Source: Microbacterium sp. H83
GTDB lineage: Bacteria > Actinomycetota > Actinomycetes > Actinomycetales > Microbacteriaceae
Length of the DNA stretch: 64,000 nucleotides
Assembly: GCF_001650405.1 (NCBI RefSeq)
Contig: NZ_LWCU01000023.1
Coordinates: 149,685-213,684, forward strand
Direction: 5' to 3'
Of this stretch, positions 45,880 to 54,449 are shown piece after piece. The notes under the pieces are model-generated. The model did not search any database, was not told where the DNA came from, and worked only from the letters and a program-made list of their open reading frames with translations. A program made the position numbers and the translations under genes. How positions within the stretch are numbered: position 1 is the stretch's first letter; each line of letters begins with the position of its first letter.

Positions 45880-47826
45880 GTGACGACCAATCAGCAGGCC
45901 GACCCCCTCATCGGGCGGCTCGTCGACGGTCGGTACCGGGTTCGGGCGCGGATCGCCCGCGGAGGCATGGCGACCGTCTACGTCGCCACCGACCTCCGGC
46001 TCGAGCGCCGCATCGCGCTCAAGGTGATGCACGCGCACCTCAGCGACGATTCGGCGTTCCAGAGCCGGTTCATCCAAGAGGCCCGCGCGGCCGCACGCCT
46101 CGCCGATCCCCATGTCGTCAACGTGTTCGATCAGGGCCAGGACGGCGAGCTCGCCTATCTCGTGATGGAGTACCTGCCCGGCATCACGCTGCGCGAGCTA
46201 CTGCGCGAGCAGAAGCGGCTCACCGTGCCGCAGACGATCACGATCATGGATGCCGTGCTGGCCGGGCTCTCCGCCGCACACCGCGCCGGGATCGTGCACC
46301 GAGACGTGAAGCCGGAGAACGTGCTCCTCGCCGAGGACGGGCGCATCAAGATCGGCGACTTCGGACTCGCCAGGGCGACGACCGCCAACACCGCCACGGG
46401 GCAGCAGCTGCTCGGCACCATCGCCTACCTCGCTCCCGAACTCGTGACCCGCGGCACCGCGGATGCGCGCAGCGACATCTACGCCCTCGGCATCATGCTC
46501 TACGAGATGCTCGTCGGTGAGCAGCCGTACAAGGGCGAGCAGCCGATGCAGATCGCGTTCCAGCACGCGACCGAATCGGTCCCCCGTCCCAGCGTGCGCA
46601 ACCCGGGCGTTCCCGAGCAGCTCGACGAGCTCGTGCTGTGGGCGACCGAGAAGTCTCCCGACGACCGCCCCGACGACGCCCAGCAGATGCTGGACCGTCT
46701 GCGCGAGATCGAGCGGAACCTCGGCATCGCCCCCGCGGTCGCCGCCGCCACGACGCCGCAGCGCGCCCAGGCCGACTCGGCCGACCTGACGAAGGTCATG
46801 CCGAGCACCATGGTCATCCCCGACCCGACAGCGCCCGCGCCCGAAGCCGTGGACAACGCGACCCTGCTGCGTCGTCGTGCGTCCAAGCGGAAGGCGCGGG
46901 GCGCGTTCCTCCTGACGCTCGTGCTGCTGCTCGCCACGCTCGCGGGCGGCGTCGGCTGGTGGTTCGGCTCCGGCCCGGGGTCCCTGGTCGCCGTACCCGG
47001 GGTCGCGGGCTTGAGCTACGACGACGCGGCGGCTGCGCTCAGCGCCGAGGGCTTCGTGGCCGTGCGCGGCGAGGAGAACTCGATCGACGTCGCGAAGGAC
47101 CAGACGATCCGCACCGATCCCGACGAGGGCGCGCGCCTGGACAAGGGCGCCGAGGTGACCGTGATCGTCTCGGCCGGGCCCGCCTCGCACACGGTCGAGG
47201 CGCTCAACGGCAAGACCGAGCAGGAGGCGCGGGACTTCCTCGCCGACATCAGGGTCAACGTCGCCGAGCAGCCGCTCATCCTCTTCTCCGATGCCGACGA
47301 GGGCCGCGTCATCAACGCGTTCGTGACACCGCGCGACGGCGCCGAGGTCTACGGCTGCGGTGACGGCTGCGAGCTGCGTGAGGACGACTCGGTCGAGCTG
47401 TACGTCTCGGCGGGCGCCTTCCCCGACGTCGCGGGGATGTCGGTGGACGAGGCGACGAGCACGCTGACCGAGAAGCAGCTGCAGGTCTCGGGAGAGATCG
47501 ACTACCGGTTCAGCGAGTCGGTCGACCAGGACGTCGTCATCGGCGTGGCCGACCGCGCAGAGGAGGGCAACTGGCGGCCCGGGGACTCGGTGCAGCTCAT
47601 CGTGTCCAAGGGCCCCGAGCTCTTCCCGGTCCCCGACGTGTCGAACCGCACGCTCGTGGAGGCGAAGGGCATCCTGGAGGACGCCGGCTTCACCGCGACG
47701 TATGCGGCATGGGGTGACCTCCCCGGCTTCGCGGAGCTGGCGAAGGTCACCGGCCAGGACCCGGGCGCCGACAAGCAGCTGCGGCGCGGCGGCACCGTCC
47801 GGCTGTCGATCCAGCTCTCCGGCTGA
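45880..47826 (+). CDS. pknL: PASTA-domain serine/threonine kinase, PknL type
   Basis: A 648-residue receptor kinase. Kinase domain 19-285: glycine loop, ATP lysine K48, HRDVKPEN (D142 catalytic), DFG at 160-162 and APE in the activation segment. Juxtamembrane linker to 340, transmembrane helix 341-361, then four extracellular PASTA-like domains (about 368-433, 434-512, 513-579 and 580-648). PASTA domains sense wall fragments or lipid II. The protein has only two cysteines, C493 and C497, both outside. The assignment to PknL rests on adjacency to the Rv2175c homologue. Confidence 0.93.
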   Translation: MTTNQQADPLIGRLVDGRYRVRARIARGGMATVYVATDLRLERRIALKVMHAHLSDDSAFQSRFIQEARAAARLADPHVVNVFDQGQDGELAYLVMEYLPGITLRELLREQKRLTVPQTITIMDAVLAGLSAAHRAGIVHRDVKPENVLLAEDGRIKIGDFGLARATTANTATGQQLLGTIAYLAPELVTRGTADARSDIYALGIMLYEMLVGEQPYKGEQPMQIAFQHATESVPRPSVRNPGVPEQLDELVLWATEKSPDDRPDDAQQMLDRLREIERNLGIAPAVAAATTPQRAQADSADLTKVMPSTMVIPDPTAPAPEAVDNATLLRRRASKRKARGAFLLTLVLLLATLAGGVGWWFGSGPGSLVAVPGVAGLSYDDAAAALSAEGFVAVRGEENSIDVAKDQTIRTDPDEGARLDKGAEVTVIVSAGPASHTVEALNGKTEQEARDFLADIRVNVAEQPLILFSDADEGRVINAFVTPRDGAEVYGCGDGCELREDDSVELYVSAGAFPDVAGMSVDEATSTLTEKQLQVSGEIDYRFSESVDQDVVIGVADRAEEGNWRPGDSVQLIVSKGPELFPVPDVSNRTLVEAKGILEDAGFTATYAAWGDLPGFAELAKVTGQDPGADKQLRRGGTVRLSIQLSG

Positions 47827-47865
47827 CCACGGGCGACGGACGATGTTCGCCGCTCCCTATGCAGA

Positions 47866-47900
47866 AGAACCGCCCTCCCGGCATCCGGAAGGGCGGTTCT
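47866..47900. terminator. Bidirectional terminator between pknL and aroG
   Basis: A 16-bp stem (47866-47881 with 47885-47900, one mismatch) around CAT, between convergent genes. Confidence 0.8.
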
Positions 47901-47915
47901 CGCGTCTGCGACGGG

Positions 47916-49256
47916 TCAGCGCTTCTCGAGCTCCTCGGCGACGAGGAAGGCCAGCTCGAGGCTCTGCATGTGGTTCAGGCGCGGGTCGCAGAGGCTCTCG
48001 TAGCGGGTCGCGAGCGCGGCCTCGTCGATCTGCTCCGAGCCGCCGAGGCACTCCGTGACGTCGTCGCCCGTGAGCTCGACATGGATGCCGCCGGGGAACG
48101 TCCCCACGGCCCGGTGCGCCTCGAAGAAGCCGCGCACCTCGTCGACCACGTCGTCGAAGCGACGGGTCTTGTACCCGGTCGGCGTCGTGATGCCGTTGCC
48201 GTGCATGGGGTCGGTGACCCACAGCGGCTGAGCGCCGGAGTCGCGCACGGCTTCGAGCAGCGGCGGCAGGGCGTCGCGGATCTTTCCCGCCCCCATGCGG
48301 GTGATGAAGGTCAGTCGGCCGGGCTCGCGGTTCGGGTCGAGCTTGTCGATGAGGGCGAGCGCCGTCTCGGGCGTCGTGGTCGGGCCGAGCTTCACGCCGA
48401 TGGGGTTGCGGATCTTCGAGAAGTAGTCGACGTGCGCGCCGTCGAGCTCGCGCGTGCGCTCGCCGATCCACAGGAAGTGCGCCGAGGTGTTGAACGGCGT
48501 GTCCGTGCGGGAGTCGATGCGCGTCATGGGCCGCTCGTAGTCCATGAGCAGGCCTTCGTGGCCGGTGAAGAACTCGACGCGCTTGAGCTCGTCGAAGTCC
48601 GCTCCCGCGGCCTCCATGAACTTGATCGCGCGGTCGATCTCGGCGGCCATGCGCTCGTACCGCTGGTTCGCGGGGTTCTGCGCGAAGCCCTTGTTCCACG
48701 AGTGCACCTCGCGGAGGTCCGCGAATCCACCCTGCGTGAACGCGCGGATGAGGTTCAGCGTGGATGCCGCCGTGTGGTAGCCCTGCAGCAGGCGGCCCGG
48801 GTCCGCGCGGCGCGATCCCTCGGTGAAGTCGTAGCCGTTCACGATGTCGCCGCGGTATGCCGGCAGCGTGACATCGCCACGGGTCTCGGAGTCGCTCGAG
48901 CGCGGCTTCGCGAACTGACCGGCCATGCGGCCCATCTTCACGATCGGCATCGAGGCGCCGTACGTCAGCACGACCGCCATCTGCAGGACGGTCTTGATCC
49001 GGTTGCGGATCTGGTCGGCGGTGGCGCCGGCGAACGTCTCGGCGCAGTCGCCACCCTGGAGCAGGAACGCCTGCCCGGATGCCGCGCGCGCGAGCCGGTC
49101 GCGGAGGTTGTCGACCTCGCCGGCGAACACCAGGGGCGGCAGCGCCGCGATCTGAGCAGAGACCTCGGCGACGCGCTCGGCGTCCGGCCACTGAGGCTGC
49201 TGCTTGATCGGGAGCGAGCGCCACGCGTCAAGCGCGTCGATGTGGTGCGGGAGCAT
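47916..49256 (-). CDS. aroG: Class II 3-deoxy-7-phosphoheptulonate synthase
   Basis: A 446-residue type II DAHP synthase, first enzyme of the shikimate pathway, joining PEP and erythrose 4-phosphate. LLQGGDCAETF, KMGRMAGQFAKPRSS, THPHGG-equivalent WVTDPMHGNG and GGIHVELTGDDVTEC are signatures. TAGGCT lies 6 nt before the ATG (49268-49263) and no ribosome binding site is seen. In mycobacteria aroG is also near pknL. Confidence 0.96.
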   Translation of the reverse strand: MLPHHIDALDAWRSLPIKQQPQWPDAERVAEVSAQIAALPPLVFAGEVDNLRDRLARAASGQAFLLQGGDCAETFAGATADQIRNRIKTVLQMAVVLTYGASMPIVKMGRMAGQFAKPRSSDSETRGDVTLPAYRGDIVNGYDFTEGSRRADPGRLLQGYHTAASTLNLIRAFTQGGFADLREVHSWNKGFAQNPANQRYERMAAEIDRAIKFMEAAGADFDELKRVEFFTGHEGLLMDYERPMTRIDSRTDTPFNTSAHFLWIGERTRELDGAHVDYFSKIRNPIGVKLGPTTTPETALALIDKLDPNREPGRLTFITRMGAGKIRDALPPLLEAVRDSGAQPLWVTDPMHGNGITTPTGYKTRRFDDVVDEVRGFFEAHRAVGTFPGGIHVELTGDDVTECLGGSEQIDEAALATRYESLCDPRLNHMQSLELAFLVAEELEKR

Positions 49257-49262
49257 GCGTCC

Positions 49263-49268
49263 AGCCTA
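49263..49268 (-). promoter_or_regulatory. Putative -10 for leaderless aroG
   Basis: TAGGCT on the minus strand, 6 nt before the aroG ATG; one of four identical hexamer-plus-spacing cases. Confidence 0.5.
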
Positions 49269-49294
49269 CTGCTCGCGGAGGGTGCCCCGATGCG

Positions 49295-49993
49295 TCAGGA
49301 GCGCTGTGTGACGCGGGCGGGGAGGCGGTCCTTCACGGTCGACGCGTACACGTCGTCGTACTCCTGCGCGCCCAGCCGCTGCAGGGCCACCATGATCTCG
49401 TCCGTGACGGAGCGGAGGATGTAGCGGTCGTTCTCCATGCCGGCGTAGCGGGAGAAGTCGAGGGGCTCGCCGATCACGATGCCCACGCGGACGACGCGCG
49501 GCAGCCGCTGCCCGATGGGCATCGCCGTGTCCGTGTCGACCATGATCACCGGGATGACAGGGACCTTCGCCTCGAGCGCCATGCGTGCCAGGCCCGTGCG
49601 ACCGCGGTACAGCTTGCCGTCGGGGCTTCGAGTGCCCTCGGGGTAGATGCCGAGCAGGTCTCCCCTGCCGAGCACCTGCAGGCCGGTGTTGAGGGAGGCC
49701 TCCGAGGCCTTGCCGCCGGACCGGTCGATCGGGATCTGCCCGGTCGCCTTCATGAAGAACTTCGTCGCCCGGCCCTTGAGACCGCGCCCGGTGAAGTAGT
49801 CGCTCTTCGCCAGGAACGACATCGAGCGATCGATCATCAGCGGCAGGAAGATGGAGTCCGCGAAGGACAGATGGTTGCTGGCGAGGATCGCCGCCCCGTT
49901 CGCGGGTATGTTCGCGCGTCCCACGACCCATGGTCGGAAGATCGCCTTGACCAGGGGGCCAATCGCGACGTACTTCATCAGCCAGTAGAACAT
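49295..49993 (-). CDS. plsC: 1-acylglycerol-3-phosphate acyltransferase (PlsC family)
   Basis: A 232-residue membrane-associated acyltransferase. The HX4D-type motif is in ILASNHLSFADS, the substrate motif in YPEGTRSPDG, and VPVIPVIMV follows. It makes phosphatidic acid. The ATG at 49993 is chosen because MFYWLMKYVAIGPL fits the membrane-binding helix and TAGACT lies 8 nt upstream; the longer frame is shadow. Divergent from the acyl-CoA synthetase gene, which could supply its substrate. Confidence 0.9.
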   Translation of the reverse strand: MFYWLMKYVAIGPLVKAIFRPWVVGRANIPANGAAILASNHLSFADSIFLPLMIDRSMSFLAKSDYFTGRGLKGRATKFFMKATGQIPIDRSGGKASEASLNTGLQVLGRGDLLGIYPEGTRSPDGKLYRGRTGLARMALEAKVPVIPVIMVDTDTAMPIGQRLPRVVRVGIVIGEPLDFSRYAGMENDRYILRSVTDEIMVALQRLGAQEYDDVYASTVKDRLPARVTQRS

Positions 49994-50097
49994 CGAGGTG
50001 AAGTCTAGCGCCGAGTCCGGCATCCGTCGGAGGCATCTCGTGGAGATGCCCGCCGAGCGACTCAGTTCCATCGATGATGCGACCGGGTCCCATGCCC

Positions 50098-50103
50098 TAG
50101 ACT
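50098..50103 (+). promoter_or_regulatory. Putative -10 for the acyl-CoA synthetase gene
   Basis: TAGACT, about 41 nt before the GTG at 50145. The opposite strand carries another TAGACT at 50007-50002 for plsC, so the divergent pair share the same hexamer. Confidence 0.4.
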
Positions 50104-50144
50104 CGGGTGCAACCCCGTGCCCGACCGGTACCGAAGGAGCTGCC

Positions 50145-51977
50145 GTGGTCCAATTCGAAGTCCCCGCCGTCGTCCCCGCCGACCCCGAGGGGAACGTCGC
50201 CGACCTGCTCGCGAAGCGTGTCGAGGCGACCCCGGACCGGGCGCTGTTCGCCGTCCCGGAGGGAGACGGATGGCGCGACATCTCGGCGAAGGACTTCGAA
50301 GCCGCTGTCATCGCCCTCGCCAAGGGCTTCGTCGCCGCGGGCATCCAGCCCGGCGGGAAGGTGGGCTTCCTCGCGCGCACGACCTACGAGTGGACGCTCG
50401 TCGACTTCGCGCTGTTCTATGCCGGCGCCGTCATGGTGCCGATCTACGAGACGAGCTCGCCGTCGCAGATCCAGTGGATCCTCGAGGACTCGGGAGCGAT
50501 CGCCCTCATCGTCGAGTCCCCCGAGCACTTCGCCAAGGTCGACGAGGTCCGCGGAGACCTCCCGCTGCTCCGGGAGGTGTGGCAGCTGCACCTCGACGCG
50601 ATCGGCTCGCTCACGGCCCAGGGCGCCTCCGTCCCGGATGCCGACATCCAGCGTCTGCGCAGCATCGCCGTGGGCTCCGACATCGCGACGCTCATCTACA
50701 CCTCCGGGTCGACGGGGCGCCCCAAGGGCTGCGTCCTGACGCACAGCAACTTCGTGGAGCTGTCGCGCAACTCCGCGAAGGCCCTCGACGCGGTCGTCCA
50801 GACGCCCGGATCGTCGACGCTGCTCTTCATCACCACGGCGCACGTGTTCGCGCGCTTCATCTCGATCCTGAACATCCACGCGGGTGTGCGCACCGGCCAC
50901 CAGCCCGACACGCGACAGCTGCTCCCCGCCCTCGGCTCCTTCAAGCCGACCTTCCTTCTCGCGGTCCCCCGCGTGTTCGAGAAGGTCTATAACTCGGCGG
51001 AGCAGAAGGCGGAGGCCGGCGGCAAGGGCAAGATCTTCCGGGCGGCGGCGGACGTCGCCATCGAGCACTCCCGACTGCTGGAGGAGGGCAAGAGCATCCC
51101 GTTCGGGATGAAGCTCAAGTTCGCGCTGTTCAACAAGCTCGTCTACGGCAAGCTGCGCGACGCGATGGGCGGCCGCGTGGTGTACGCGGTGTCCGGGTCC
51201 GCTCCCCTCGGCGCTCGTCTCGGCCACTTCTTCCACAGTCTCGGCGTCGTGATCCTCGAGGGCTACGGCCTGACCGAGACGACCGCACCCGCGACCGTGA
51301 ACCTCGCCGACAAGTCGAAGATCGGCACGGTGGGCCCCGCGCTGCCCGGAGTCGGCATCCGGCTGGCGGACGACGGCGAGATCCAGGTCCGGGGCGTCAA
51401 CGTCTTCAAGGAGTACTGGAACAATCCCGAGGCGACGGCCGAGGCGTTCAGCGACGGCGGATGGTTCCACACCGGCGACATCGGGAGCTTCGACTCCGAG
51501 GGGTTCCTCACGATCACCGGTCGCAAGAAGGAGATCATCGTCACGGCGGGTGGCAAGAACGTCGCCCCCGCCGCCCTCGAGGACCCGATCCGCGCGAATC
51601 CGATCGTCGGTCAGGTCGTCGTCGTCGGCGATCAGCGCCCGTTCATCTCGGCACTCGTCACCCTCGACCCCGAGATGCTCCCGACCTGGCTGGCGAACAA
51701 CGGCCTCGACAAGGACATGTCCCTCGTGGAGGCGGCGAAGAACGACGCTGTGCGCGCCGAGGTGCAGAAGGCCGTGGATGCGGCGAACACCCGCGTCTCC
51801 CGCGCGGAGTCGATCCGCAAGTTCACCATCCTGGACAGCGAGTGGACGGAGGCCTCCGGCCACCTCACGCCGAAGCTCTCGATCAAGCGGAACATCATCA
51901 TGAACGACTTCGCCGACGAGATCTCCGCGATCTATGACGAGCCGGTCACCACGACGAACGTCGCCATCGGCGGCTGA
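50145..51977 (+). CDS. Long-chain acyl-CoA synthetase, FadD15 type
   Basis: A 610-residue AMP-forming ligase. The P-loop is LIYTSGSTGRPKGC; EGYGLTETT is the adenylate motif; GWFHTGDIGSFDSEGFLTITGRKKEII (in parts) holds the hinge; and LTPKLSIKR carries the catalytic lysine. Activates fatty acids for lipid synthesis or breakdown. The GTG at 50145 has GAAGGAG 7 nt upstream. The upstream open frame has no family similarity. Confidence 0.92.
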   Translation: MVQFEVPAVVPADPEGNVADLLAKRVEATPDRALFAVPEGDGWRDISAKDFEAAVIALAKGFVAAGIQPGGKVGFLARTTYEWTLVDFALFYAGAVMVPIYETSSPSQIQWILEDSGAIALIVESPEHFAKVDEVRGDLPLLREVWQLHLDAIGSLTAQGASVPDADIQRLRSIAVGSDIATLIYTSGSTGRPKGCVLTHSNFVELSRNSAKALDAVVQTPGSSTLLFITTAHVFARFISILNIHAGVRTGHQPDTRQLLPALGSFKPTFLLAVPRVFEKVYNSAEQKAEAGGKGKIFRAAADVAIEHSRLLEEGKSIPFGMKLKFALFNKLVYGKLRDAMGGRVVYAVSGSAPLGARLGHFFHSLGVVILEGYGLTETTAPATVNLADKSKIGTVGPALPGVGIRLADDGEIQVRGVNVFKEYWNNPEATAEAFSDGGWFHTGDIGSFDSEGFLTITGRKKEIIVTAGGKNVAPAALEDPIRANPIVGQVVVVGDQRPFISALVTLDPEMLPTWLANNGLDKDMSLVEAAKNDAVRAEVQKAVDAANTRVSRAESIRKFTILDSEWTEASGHLTPKLSIKRNIIMNDFADEISAIYDEPVTTTNVAIGG

Positions 51978-51985
51978 GCCTGCAT

Positions 51986-52019
51986 GCAGAAAGGCCCCGC
52001 TCCGGCGGGGCCTTTCTGC
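51986..52019. terminator. Bidirectional terminator between fadD15-like gene and def
   Basis: A perfect 15-bp stem (51986-52000 with 52005-52019) around TCCG. Confidence 0.88.
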
Positions 52020-52032
52020 GTGGGAGGACGGC

Positions 52033-52524
52033 TCAGAACCAGGCGCTCTCGCGCACTTCGCGCATCGCGCGCTTGCGGGTCTCGGCGTCGAGTCGAGACA
52101 GGTACAGCATGCCGTCGAGGTGATCGGTCTCGTGCTGGAGGGCCTGGGCGAGCAGCCCCTCCCCCTCGAGCACCACGGGCGCGCCGTCGAGGTCGATCCC
52201 CTCGACCCGAGCCCACGGATACCGCAGCGCGTCGTGCCACAGGCCGGGTACCGAGAGGCATCCCTCCCCGGTCGGCACGGGCTCGCCGCGCACCTCGGTC
52301 AGCACGGGATTGATGACGTAGCCGATGTCGCCGTCGATGTTGTAGCTGAACGCCCGCAGCGCCACGCCGATCTGCGGGGCGGCGACGCCCGCGCGTCCCG
52401 GCAGCTCCACGGTGTCGACGAGGTCGGCGACCAGCGCGCGCACGCCGTCGTCGATCTCCTCGATCGGCGTGCACATCGTGCGGAGCACGGGGTCTCCGAA
52501 GACCCTGATCTCACGGACCGACAT
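52033..52524 (-). CDS. def: Peptide deformylase
   Basis: A 163-residue metalloenzyme removing the N-formyl group from new proteins. Motif 1 GVAAPQIG, motif 2 EGCLSVPG (metal cysteine) and motif 3 QHETDHLDG (metal histidines and catalytic glutamate) are intact. The ATG overlaps the stop of the upstream ATPase gene by one base (TGATG). Confidence 0.96.
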   Translation of the reverse strand: MSVREIRVFGDPVLRTMCTPIEEIDDGVRALVADLVDTVELPGRAGVAAPQIGVALRAFSYNIDGDIGYVINPVLTEVRGEPVPTGEGCLSVPGLWHDALRYPWARVEGIDLDGAPVVLEGEGLLAQALQHETDHLDGMLYLSRLDAETRKRAMREVRESAWF

Positions 52525-54380
52525 CAGGCTCCCTTCGCCCGCAGGCCCTCGACGAGGAGCGCAGCGAGCTCGCGCGCCGCCACCCTCGTCTCCGGCTGGA
52601 GGTTCGTGAACACGATCGTGCCCCCGCCGGCGATCTGCGCGTCGTACGGCATCCGCACCACATGCGCAGCCCGCGTGCGGAAGTGCGCCTCGAGCTCGTT
52701 GAGCCGCACGAGCGGCGCGCCGGGCGTCGACTGGTTCAGCACGACCACGGCCTCCCGAGCCTGCTCGGCGTAGCCGTTCGTCTCGAGCCAGGTCAGCGTC
52801 TCGGACGCCAGACGCGCCTCGTCCACGCTCAGCCCCGACACGATCACGATCTGGTCGGCGAGGTCGAGCGTCGCCGACATCACCGAGTGCACGATGCCCG
52901 TGCCGGTGTCGGTCAGCACGAGGGAGTAATAGTGCGCGGCGACTCCCGCGACATCGCGGTAGTCGCTGTCGCTGAACGCCTCGGCGATGCGCGGATCGGC
53001 GTCCGACGCCAGGACGTCGAGACGCGTGGCATCGCGCGCGACGATCGCCGAGATGTCGTGGTAGCCCTTGACCTCGTCGTGGATGCGCACGAGGTCTCGC
53101 ACCGAGCGGTTGTGCGGCGGACGGACGATCCGCTCCGCCAGGGTGCCGCGATCGGGGTTGGCGTCGACCGCGATCACCCGATCGTCGCGCGCGTCGGCGA
53201 GGGCCATGCCCAGGAGCGCGGTGATCGTCGTCTTGCCGACCCCGCCCTTGCGGGAGAGCACCGGCACGAACCGGGCGCCGCCGACCAGCGGTGCGGCGAT
53301 CCGCGCGGAGAGAGCCTTGCGCTCCCGCGCGCGCCGCCCGTCTCCGATGTTGATGCGCCGACCGGAGATCGTGTACAGGAAGTGGCTCCAGGCCCCCTCG
53401 GGCTCGGGCTTCGTGACGCGGTGCGGATCGAGCAGCCGGTCGGCCGTGAGCAGGTCGGCGCTCTCCCGCGACGAGTCGCCGAGATCGTCGAGCCGCTTGG
53501 AGCTGAGCTGCACGTCCGCACGCGTCGAACGCGTCTGTCGAGGGACGACGCTCTTGTCGGGGATGTCCACAGCGGTGCTCTCCTTCGTCGCGGTTCGGAT
53601 GCGGGTCGGCGCGGTGCGCGATGCGGCGCGTGCGTCGATGTCGGCCTGCGCGCGCGCGATGAACGCCGCGGCGGCTGCCGCCTCGGCGGCATCCGCGGCC
53701 GCCCGGGCATCGTCGTCGCCGCGGACGTCCCCGGCGGAGTCGGCCGCACTCGACGTCACGGGGTCGGCGCCGGTCTGCGCGGTGCGAGCGGACGAGGCGG
53801 GGCCTTCGGGCAGCACCTCGGCGATCTCGGCATGGGAGTCGGAGTCCCGGTCGATGTCGTCCTCGGCCTGCGCCGACGGCGCGGGATCCCCCTCGGAGTC
53901 GGGTTCGGGTGCCGCGTCGTGCTCGGACGACGGGTGCGCATCGTCCTCCTGCGGACCGGTCTGCGTCTCGACGCCCGTCTGCGTCGCCGTCGTGGAGGCA
54001 GACTCCGCCTCCGGCTCCTCGGGCGCGGGATCCGCCTCCGGCTCCTCGGGCGCGGGATCCGCCTGCTGACCGGTGGGCTCCGGCGGCAGCTCGATGATCA
54101 GCGGACCGCTGAGCGGTGCGATCGAGATCTCCGCGGCCGCGACGGTCTCTGCCGCCGCTCTGGCGGCGGCGACCGGCTCGTCGATGATCAGATCCGCGAC
54201 GACCTCGCCGTCCACCACGCCGTCGTCCTCGAGGTCGTCATCCTCGTCCTTCGGCATCACCACGCTGACCTGAGCCGTGTTGCCGAGGTTGCCGATCACC
54301 GCCGTGTCCAGGGATGCGGCGTCGTCGAGCACCCCCCTGGACTCCTCGTCCGGCGGTTCTGCCATGTTCTTCGGGGTCAC
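52524..54380 (-). CDS. EspI-like MinD/ParA-family ATPase with acidic N-terminal half
   Basis: A 618-residue protein. Residues 1-310 are low-complexity, rich in Asp/Glu/Ala/Pro, with repeated [20 protein letters not shown] runs. Residues about 355-618 are a MinD/ParA-type domain: deviant Walker [22 protein letters not shown], and VLTDTGTG for Walker B. The layout resembles EspI-type ATPases of type VII secretion loci, but no esx or ecc genes are near. The GTG at 54380 has GGAG upstream; the ATG at 54365 is an alternative. It is co-translated with def. Role unknown. Confidence 0.75.
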   Translation of the reverse strand: MTPKNMAEPPDEESRGVLDDAASLDTAVIGNLGNTAQVSVVMPKDEDDDLEDDGVVDGEVVADLIIDEPVAAARAAAETVAAAEISIAPLSGPLIIELPPEPTGQQADPAPEEPEADPAPEEPEAESASTTATQTGVETQTGPQEDDAHPSSEHDAAPEPDSEGDPAPSAQAEDDIDRDSDSHAEIAEVLPEGPASSARTAQTGADPVTSSAADSAGDVRGDDDARAAADAAEAAAAAAFIARAQADIDARAASRTAPTRIRTATKESTAVDIPDKSVVPRQTRSTRADVQLSSKRLDDLGDSSRESADLLTADRLLDPHRVTKPEPEGAWSHFLYTISGRRINIGDGRRARERKALSARIAAPLVGGARFVPVLSRKGGVGKTTITALLGMALADARDDRVIAVDANPDRGTLAERIVRPPHNRSVRDLVRIHDEVKGYHDISAIVARDATRLDVLASDADPRIAEAFSDSDYRDVAGVAAHYYSLVLTDTGTGIVHSVMSATLDLADQIVIVSGLSVDEARLASETLTWLETNGYAEQAREAVVVLNQSTPGAPLVRLNELEAHFRTRAAHVVRMPYDAQIAGGGTIVFTNLQPETRVAARELAALLVEGLRAKGA

Positions 54381-54443
54381 GATGTCACTCCAAGCCTGGG
54401 CGGGCCTCGGGTGCACTACGACGAGCGCGGCCCGCGCCCGACA

Positions 54444-54449
54444 AGATTA
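54444..54449 (-). promoter_or_regulatory. Putative -10 after pyc, overlapping its stop codon
   Basis: TAATCT on the minus strand, with the pyc stop TAA as its first three bases. It would drive the EspI-like gene with a leader of about 54 nt. Confidence 0.35.

Noticed and set aside
52524..54380. Type VII secretion locus
   Set aside because: Only the EspI-like ATPase layout is present; no EccA-E, mycosin or WXG100 gene occurs in the window.
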